A DNA stretch of 64,000 nucleotides, from assembly GCA_017527435.1 (NCBI GenBank), contig JAFXQB010000017.1, positions 1 to 64,000 of the forward strand. Direction: 5' to 3'. A program made the translations under genes and the position numbers. The notes under the pieces are model-generated. The model was given only the letters and a program-made list of their open reading frames with translations, ran no database searches and was not told the DNA's origin. Source of the stretch: Salinivirgaceae bacterium (GTDB lineage: Bacteria > Bacteroidota > Bacteroidia > Bacteroidales > SZUA-534). Every line of letters begins with the position of its first letter. Within the stretch, counting starts at the first letter, position 1. Shown piece after piece: positions 59,031-64,000 of the stretch.

Positions 59031-59639
59031 ATGGCTATTATCCAACACGACGGAAAATTCCAAATGCCGCAACTTGCCTACAGCGCAAACGATTTGGCGC
59101 CGGTGATCAGCGGCGAGACTTTTGAATATCATTACGGCAAGCATCTGCAAGCCTATGTCAACAACCTGAACGCAACGCTGCCCGGCAGCGGTTTCGAAGG
59201 CAAAACACTTGAAGAGATTGTGCAGAAATCGTCAGGCGGCATATTCAACAATGCCGGACAGGTTCTGAACCATACGCTTTATTTTCAGCAGTTTAAAGCG
59301 CCATCGGAAGGCAATGCGCCAACTGGGATAATTGAAGCAGCCATCAACTCTGCATTCGGCAGTTTCGATGAATTCAAGGCCGAATTTGAAGCAAAAGGCG
59401 TATCGTTGTTCGGTTCTGGTTGGGTTTGGCTCTCGGCCGACAAGCAGGGCAAACTTGCCATAACACAAAATGTCAATGCCGACAATCCTGTAACCGCCGG
59501 TTTGCGTCCGCTGCTCACATTCGATGTTTGGGAACACGCCTACTACATCGACTACCGCAACGCTCGCGCCAATCACCTTAAAGCGCTTTGGAACATAATC
59601 GACTGGAATGTGGTTGAGAAACGGTTGGTTGAGAAATAA
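59031..59639 (+). CDS. Superoxide dismutase (Fe/Mn type)
   Basis: 202 residues from ATG 59031; 29 upstream codons in frame are ruled out by the promoter at 59000. It converts superoxide to peroxide and oxygen in the cytoplasm. Metal ligands are H34 (FEYHYGKH), H81 (LNHTLYF), D165 and H169 (DVWEHAYYIDY). GSGWVWL and the QFKAP segment fit the Fe-type/cambialistic enzymes of anaerobic Bacteroidales. Followed 13 nt later by a GNAT gene. Confidence 0.96.
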   Translation: MAIIQHDGKFQMPQLAYSANDLAPVISGETFEYHYGKHLQAYVNNLNATLPGSGFEGKTLEEIVQKSSGGIFNNAGQVLNHTLYFQQFKAPSEGNAPTGIIEAAINSAFGSFDEFKAEFEAKGVSLFGSGWVWLSADKQGKLAITQNVNADNPVTAGLRPLLTFDVWEHAYYIDYRNARANHLKALWNIIDWNVVEKRLVEK

Positions 59640-59652
59640 GCAAAGCGATTCT

Positions 59653-60051
59653 ATGCAGATAAAAGACACTCACGATTTCACACCCGACCAACTGCAAGAT
59701 TTGTTTCTGTCGGTTGAATGGTCGTCGGGGCATTTTCCCGACAAGCTGGCGATTGCTATGCGGAATTTCAAGACCGTCTTTTCGGCGTGGGACGGCGAAA
59801 AACTCATTGGTATGATTTGCGCTATGGACGATGGTGTGATGAACGCCTACGTGCATTATCTGCTCGTGCGCCCCGAGTATCAGGGCAAAGGCGTCGGGCA
59901 GCAGCTTGTTGAGCGGATGAAGGCGCAATACAAAGATTATCTGCGAATTGTGGTTGTGGCCTACGACAAGAAAATCGGCTTCTACGAGCACTGCGGATTC
60001 AATCGCGCCACCGATGCAAGTCCGATGTTCATCACCGAATTGTGGACCTGA
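59653..60051 (+). CDS. GNAT-family N-acetyltransferase
   Basis: 132 residues from ATG 59653, after the SOD stop. The acetyl-CoA loop VRPEYQGKGVGQQLVERM (about 76-93) and final AYDKKIGFYEHCGFNRA are complete. Downstream of SOD by 13 nt, so it is likely in the same transcript and perhaps expressed with oxidative stress. Substrate is unknown. Confidence 0.88.
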   Translation: MQIKDTHDFTPDQLQDLFLSVEWSSGHFPDKLAIAMRNFKTVFSAWDGEKLIGMICAMDDGVMNAYVHYLLVRPEYQGKGVGQQLVERMKAQYKDYLRIVVVAYDKKIGFYEHCGFNRATDASPMFITELWT

Positions 60052-60096
60052 CCACGCAAAAGCACCCCATTCGCAGCGCGGCAAATCATTTTTCGC

Positions 60097-60104
60097 TACA
60101 TTTG
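60097..60104 (+). promoter_or_regulatory. Bacteroidetes -7 element (TACATTTG)
   Basis: Exact TAnnTTTG match 20 nt before the BACON-like lipoprotein ATG. Confidence 0.6.
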
Positions 60105-60124
60105 AGAATCGACAAAAACATAAT

Positions 60125-60502
60125 ATGAAAAAGAAAATCGCAATATCTCTTATCGCATTATTTGCCACAGCAATCTCTTGCACCAAAGAGAGTAAGGACG
60201 GTGATTGGGATCCAATGAAACTATCAAAAAATGAAATTGTATTCCCTGCTGAAGGCGGAACCGACTCAATTAAAGTGAAAAACTACAGCAGTTGGTGGAT
60301 TTCATCTGTGTTTGTTAACAACAGCGATGATTTTCGTTCAACCAAAGCCGATTGGATGGAAGTTGTTGTTCCTAACGACAAACGAAATTGGGTATTTGTG
60401 ACAGTCAGCGAAAACACAACTGACAGTATACGCCAGGCATATTTAGAAATGACTGCAGGCGATATTTTTAAAAGTATACCAATAACGCAAAACAGCAAAT
60501 AA
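60125..60502 (+). CDS. Lipoprotein with BACON-like domain
   Basis: 125 residues from ATG 60125, with lipobox AISC (C19). The mature part is one beta-sandwich with the BACON pattern: NEIVFPAEGGTDSIKVKNYS, a Trp-containing centre (ADWMEVVV), FVTVSENTTDSIRQAYLEM and the ending ITQNSK. BACON domains are common in Bacteroidales surface proteins and are thought to bind carbohydrate or mucin. A single short domain without an enzyme partner in the protein is unusual. Likely co-transcribed with the DUF3237 gene 20 nt downstream. Confidence 0.8.
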   Translation: MKKKIAISLIALFATAISCTKESKDGDWDPMKLSKNEIVFPAEGGTDSIKVKNYSSWWISSVFVNNSDDFRSTKADWMEVVVPNDKRNWVFVTVSENTTDSIRQAYLEMTAGDIFKSIPITQNSK

Positions 60503-60522
60503 CATTTTAAAAATCAACAACT

Positions 60523-61047
60523 ATGAACCGTAAACATCTTTTTATTGCTGCCGCTCTGGCAGTTATGGCTTTTGCGCCGCAAGCGCAGGCACAGCCCGCT
60601 CAAGGCGATGACACCCCAACGCTTGAGTTTGTATGCGAACTACACGTGAAACTTGGCCAGACCTACACAGTTGGACAGACAGCCCACGGCGCCCGGGTGG
60701 TGATTCCAATCACAGGCGGAACATTCGAAGGCCCGAATATGAAGGGCACCGTTTTGGAAGGCGGCGCCGACTATCAGCTTGTTGACCAAGCCAAAGGCCG
60801 CAACGAGATTGAGGCCATCTACTCAATCAAAACCGACGACGGTGTCTTCATCCACATCCGCAACTGCGGCCTGATTGTAACCGGCAAGAACGCCGACGGC
60901 TCGCCAAACTTCTACTTCCGCTGCGCGCCCAAATTCGAGGCGCCAAGCGACAGCAAGTACGACTGGCTCAACAACTCGATTTTCCTTTGCAAACCGGGCG
61001 GCTTCACCCCCGAAGGAATAAGCCTTCGCGTTTGGCGTGTGCTCTGA
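60523..61047 (+). CDS. Secreted DUF3237 family protein
   Basis: 174 residues with a signal peptide (1-23, AQAQA). The DUF3237 barrel is complete: CELHVKLGQTYTVGQTAHGA, PITGGTFEGPNMKGTVLEGG (about 65-84), ADYQLVDQ and DDGVFIHIRNCGL. Many DUF3237 proteins are cytosolic; secretion here is notable. Function of the family is unknown. The stop codon is directly followed by GAAGGATT repeats, then a terminator. Confidence 0.85.
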   Translation: MNRKHLFIAAALAVMAFAPQAQAQPAQGDDTPTLEFVCELHVKLGQTYTVGQTAHGARVVIPITGGTFEGPNMKGTVLEGGADYQLVDQAKGRNEIEAIYSIKTDDGVFIHIRNCGLIVTGKNADGSPNFYFRCAPKFEAPSDSKYDWLNNSIFLCKPGGFTPEGISLRVWRVL

Positions 61048-61086
61048 TTGAAGGATTGAATAACTGAAGGATTGAATAACTGAATG
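61045..61086 (+). repeat. GAAGGATTGAATAACT repeats after a stop codon
   Basis: Two units of TGAAGGATTGAATAAC with partial ends, beginning in the DUF3237 stop codon. Confidence 0.8.
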
Positions 61087-61115
61087 TATTTTTGGCGGAA
61101 GCCTAAATAATAGAG

Positions 61116-61142
61116 ACGGGGGCGAAAGTCCCCGTTTGTTTT
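61116..61142 (+). terminator. Terminator after the DUF3237 gene
   Basis: Stem ACGGGG / CCCCGT, eight-base loop, then TTGTTTTG. Confidence 0.75.
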
Positions 61143-61182
61143 GCGCCGCCATTTTCCCAAAGCCGCCAAGTGGTGACGGGGT

Positions 61183-61218
61183 TAAAAAAAACAGCCGGAA
61201 CCCGATTTGGATTCCGGC
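61183..61218 (-). terminator. Terminator of the YD-like lipoprotein gene (minus strand)
   Basis: On the minus strand GCCGGAATCC / GGGTTCCGGC with a short loop is followed by TG and a run of eight T. It lies 24 nt after that gene's stop. Confidence 0.88.
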
Positions 61219-61241
61219 CGCCCTGTTATCTTCTCACTCTG

Positions 61242-62189
61242 TTATTCGTAGACAATTGTGTAGTAAGTTGTTGACGTCGGTTCTTCTGTTGGCGTAAAAC
61301 CATTGATGCTAAAGAATCCGTATGTATATTTAGTATAAGTCAGCGTGTTGCCATCATATACATATTCTGTGCTTTTGTATTGCAGATGATCGTTCTCGTA
61401 CTCAACCGTTTCTATGACATTCCCATTCATATCGTATGTATTTTCTATCTTATGCTTATTTCCTGATGGTTTAGTCGATTCTTGCGTCAGAATCTTTTCC
61501 CGATTCGAATCGGTATAAACAGTTTTTGTCTGAATGATATTTACTACACTGTCATCAGCATATTCATATTGCGTGGAATTTTCCACGTTTCCATTATATA
61601 CATGCTCAATTTTGCTTATCAGTTGACCGCTTCCATCAAAAGATTCATAGTTAATCATATTCCCGTCTTTATCATAACTATGCACCACCTTGGAAAACGA
61701 TTGTGTGCTTCCGTCGGCATTTTTTGTTTCAAATGTACTTGATTTAATCTGTTTCTTCTGCGAATCGGCATACTCTTCCACATAATAAGATGTAGAAGTC
61801 TCGTTTCCGTCAGAATAATTATGCCTAATTGTTTTTATGGTATTTCCTTCATAAGTGTAATCGCTTTTTGATATTGTTTGACCGTTGAGCAATTGTTCCG
61901 TCACATCACCTTGTTCGTTGAATTTTGCTTCAAATTTATTTTCGGTTACGGTGCCTGAATTATCAGTACTTGTGCATTTGTTTTCAATCATATTTCCCTG
62001 ACTATCATACTTATACTCGCTTTTCGAAGTCCAAGTATCACCATTGGAATATTTAATAACCATCGATTCTGACAACACTAGTTTCTTGCTGTAATCAACA
62101 CCTGGCTCATCATCGTTTTTTGAGCAACTGCTGAACACGCACGCCACCATAAGGCTGGCAGCAAAACCTAATTTAAACAAATTATTCAT
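61242..62189 (-). CDS. YD/RHS-repeat-like lipoprotein
   Basis: 315 residues with lipobox VFSSC (C22). The mature protein is made of about ten irregular repeats of 20-25 residues resembling YD/RHS units: YKYDSQGNMIENK, YTYEGNTIKTIRHN, HSYDKDGNMINYESF, HVYNGNVENSTQYEY, NTYDMNGNVIETVEY and YVYDGNTLTYTKYTY. Such repeats form beta-strand shells or fibres on the cell surface. There is no RHS core or toxin domain. Asn/Ser/Tyr-rich and AT-rich compared with neighbours. Confidence 0.82.
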   Translation of the reverse strand: MNNLFKLGFAASLMVACVFSSCSKNDDEPGVDYSKKLVLSESMVIKYSNGDTWTSKSEYKYDSQGNMIENKCTSTDNSGTVTENKFEAKFNEQGDVTEQLLNGQTISKSDYTYEGNTIKTIRHNYSDGNETSTSYYVEEYADSQKKQIKSSTFETKNADGSTQSFSKVVHSYDKDGNMINYESFDGSGQLISKIEHVYNGNVENSTQYEYADDSVVNIIQTKTVYTDSNREKILTQESTKPSGNKHKIENTYDMNGNVIETVEYENDHLQYKSTEYVYDGNTLTYTKYTYGFFSINGFTPTEEPTSTTYYTIVYE

Positions 62190-62510
62190 AATCGTTTGAT
62201 TTAAAGTTTATTATACAATATTATTCTTTTATCAAGAATTTGTTTAAATGTAGTAATTATGGAGAAAATGGAGAAATATTTATCGAAGTTTTGTATATTA
62301 TGTTCGGCAAATGAGGATTCTGCAACGATAAGCAGTAAAAAAACAGAAAAAAGCCCGTTTATCCCTATTGAGCACCATCAGAAACCGCATTAATCGCCAT
62401 CCTTCGGCAAAACATATTGCAAAAACAAGAAATCGTCTATAACAAATAAAATAGTCGGCAAATAAGTATAGATTTGCCGACAATTGATTTTTAATTTAAT
62501 ATTAATAACT
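62190..62510. other. Intergenic region before GH10
   Basis: 321 bp, AT-rich. It contains a 44-codon frame (62259-62393) not supported as a gene, a run of A/T, and an inverted repeat with a -7 element near the GH10 start (62454-62481). Confidence 0.5.
62454..62481 (+). promoter_or_regulatory. Inverted repeat over the -7 element of GH10
   Basis: Perfect ten-base arms GTCGGCAAAT and ATTTGCCGAC with an eight-base spacer. TAGATTTG (62469-62476), an exact -7 match, lies across spacer and right arm. The site ends 29 nt before the GH10 ATG, so a bound regulator would block or direct RNA polymerase. Confidence 0.7.
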
Positions 62511-64000
62511 ATGCGTAAACCACTATTTAAAAGTTTGTGCATCATTGCATTAGCAATGAGTGCTGGGGTTTCAATGGCACAATTCCCGTTTGGCCGCCCC
62601 GAACCTGAAGATCCCGATGGATTGAAAGACGCCTACAAAGATTACTTCAAGATTGGCGTGGCTGTGAATATGCGTAATATGCAGAATCCGAAGGAGATAG
62701 AAGTTATCCTGAAGGAGTACAACAGCATTACGGCCGAGAACGATATGAAACCGGGCTCGCTGCAGCCGAAAGAGGGCGAATGGAACTGGGCCAACGCCGA
62801 CAGCATCGCCAACTTCTGCCGCAAGAACAACATCAAACTGCGCGGTCACTGCCTTGTTTGGCACAGCCAATTCTGCGACTGGATGTTCACCGACAAGAAG
62901 GGCAATCCTGTTTCGAAAGAGGTGTTCTATCAGCGCCTGAAAACCCACATCACCACTGTTGTGAACCGCTACAAAGACGTGGTTTACTGCTGGGATGTTG
63001 TGAACGAGGCTATGGCCGACGACGTTCGCCGCTCGCCCTGGAACCCGAATCCGTCACCTTACCGCAACTCTAAACTCTATCAGTTGTGCGGCGACGAGTT
63101 CATCGCGAAAGCGTTCCAATTCGCCCGTGAGGCCGACCCGAACGCACAACTCTTCTACAACGACTACAACGCTGCCAATCCCGACAAGCGCGACCGCATC
63201 TTTGATATGGTTAAGAAAATGAAAGACGCTGGCGTGCCAATCGACGGTATCGGTATGCAAGGCCACTACAATGTTTATGGCCCGTCAATGGAAGACATTG
63301 CTGCCGCTATCGAGAAATACGCAACAATTGTTGACCACATCCAATTCACCGAACTCGACATCCGTGCAAACGAGGAAATGGGCGGCCAACTGCAGTTCAG
63401 CCGCAACGAGGGCGCTACCATCGACCAAAGCACCCGCACTCTGCACGACAACCAATATTCGCAACTGTTCCGCGTTCTGCGCAAGCACAAAGATGTGATT
63501 GACGTGGTTACTTTCTGGAACGTCAGCGACAAGGATTCGTGGGTAGGCGTAAACAACTATCCTTTGTTGTTCGACAAGGATTTGAAACGCAAATCATCAT
63601 ACCGTCTTGTTAAACGCTTCAATGCTGACCTTGACAATGTTGAGATTAAAGAAGACTTCAAACCATCGGAACTGAACCAACCTGGTCAGGAGTACCCGCA
63701 GGTTAACTCACAGGGTTATGCACGCTTCCGCGTTGTTGCACCGCAGGCTAAATCTGTGATTGTCAGCCTTGGACTTGGCGGCAACATGGGTGGCGTTGGC
63801 GCAACTGTTCTGAAGAAGAATAAAGAAGGTGTTTGGGAAGGTACAACCGAAGGCCCGATGGACGAAGGTTTCCACTACTATCACCTGACCATCGACGGCG
63901 GCGTTGTTAACGACCCGGGTGCACTGAACTACTACGGTTCGGTTCGTTGGGAAAGCGGTATCGAAATCCCGGCTCACGACGCTGATTTCTACGCTGCAAA
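62511..64000 (+). CDS. GH10 endo-xylanase, probably fused to CE1 feruloyl esterase (partial)
   Basis: 496 codons are in the window and the frame runs off the right edge. Signal peptide 1-23 (cut after GVSMA). GH10 catalytic domain about 40-375: HCLVWHSQ, acid/base E166 in WDVVNEAMADD, nucleophile E281 in IQFTELDIR and late FWNVSDKDSWVG. From about residue 395, PGQEYPQVNSQGYARFRVVA starts an immunoglobulin-like (E-set/CBM48-type) domain that in rumen bacteria precedes a CE1 feruloyl-esterase domain, as in Prevotella Xyn10D-Fae1A. It would cut arabinoxylan backbone and ferulate side chains. An operator-like repeat overlaps its promoter. Confidence 0.93.
   Translation, partial: MRKPLFKSLCIIALAMSAGVSMAQFPFGRPEPEDPDGLKDAYKDYFKIGVAVNMRNMQNPKEIEVILKEYNSITAENDMKPGSLQPKEGEWNWANADSIANFCRKNNIKLRGHCLVWHSQFCDWMFTDKKGNPVSKEVFYQRLKTHITTVVNRYKDVVYCWDVVNEAMADDVRRSPWNPNPSPYRNSKLYQLCGDEFIAKAFQFAREADPNAQLFYNDYNAANPDKRDRIFDMVKKMKDAGVPIDGIGMQGHYNVYGPSMEDIAAAIEKYATIVDHIQFTELDIRANEEMGGQLQFSRNEGATIDQSTRTLHDNQYSQLFRVLRKHKDVIDVVTFWNVSDKDSWVGVNNYPLLFDKDLKRKSSYRLVKRFNADLDNVEIKEDFKPSELNQPGQEYPQVNSQGYARFRVVAPQAKSVIVSLGLGGNMGGVGATVLKKNKEGVWEGTTEGPMDEGFHYYHLTIDGGVVNDPGALNYYGSVRWESGIEIPAHDADFYAA

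Noticed and set aside
62259..62393. 44-codon frame with a CILC pair before GH10
   Set aside because: No promoter, ribosome-binding site or known family; AT-rich spacer; could be chance.

Overview
The window reads as chromosomal DNA of an unnamed Bacteroidales bacterium, probably from a gut or rumen. The evidence is the promoter type (TAnnTTTG -7 elements at many genes, almost no Shine-Dalgarno sequences), Bacteroidetes-type families (about 1,100-residue SecA, DUF4249, DUF6913-like, BACON-like domain, T9SS-like C-terminal domain, STN-type TonB receptor), many SpII lipoproteins, and xylan enzymes of the Prevotella/Bacteroides type. Only one tRNA was found. There is no rRNA, CRISPR array, intact insertion sequence or prophage.

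Layout. 1-2.9 kb: nspC, then a long structured leader in front of a small outer-membrane protein and a lipoprotein. 3-8.7 kb: a BRO-N/DinD-like protein, two GNAT/Ntn-hydrolase genes, DUF3795, a degenerate ACP-like protein, a MATE exporter and DUF1848. 8.9-11.5 kb: a GH8 exo-oligoxylanase-like lipoprotein and a secreted esterase-like protein. 11.6-23.3 kb is housekeeping: tRNA-Arg, dapA, secA, mltG, recG, a cation/proton antiporter and galM. 23.2-25.1 kb holds a segmental duplication that copied the galM 5' end, its intergenic region and a signal-peptide start. 25.2-31.4 kb is a tight four-gene TonB receptor/DUF4249 operon. 31.6-36.8 kb: a DASS transporter, a relA-type gene, and a secreted protein followed by a second copy of the relA 3' end.

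37-42.8 kb is a compact aryl-polyene/flexirubin-like lipid module: a GbsR/MarR regulator, a ketosynthase, two ACPs, two hotdog dehydratases and an MMPL exporter. It lacks the usual reductase, ammonia-lyase, ligase and glycosyltransferase genes. 43-51.4 kb: MATE, AGCS, DJ-1, BASS, PepD, cytidine deaminase and a LacI regulator. 51.4-52 kb is a palindromic repeat block. 52-58.8 kb: a TetR-TolC-MFP-RND efflux operon ending in a PII-like gene. 59-62.2 kb: superoxide dismutase, GNAT, small secreted proteins and a YD-repeat-like lipoprotein. The window ends inside a GH10 xylanase fused to what looks like a CE1 esterase.

How parts fit together: GH8, the esterase-like protein and GH10-CE1 suggest xylan or xylo-oligosaccharide use, but no SusC/SusD pair is present. 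The regulators of the lipid module and of the efflux operon each have a clear palindrome overlapping their own promoter. Intergenic space is unusually rich in 6-9 bp tandem repeats, REP-like hairpins and partial duplications of neighbouring genes, which points to active small-scale rearrangement.
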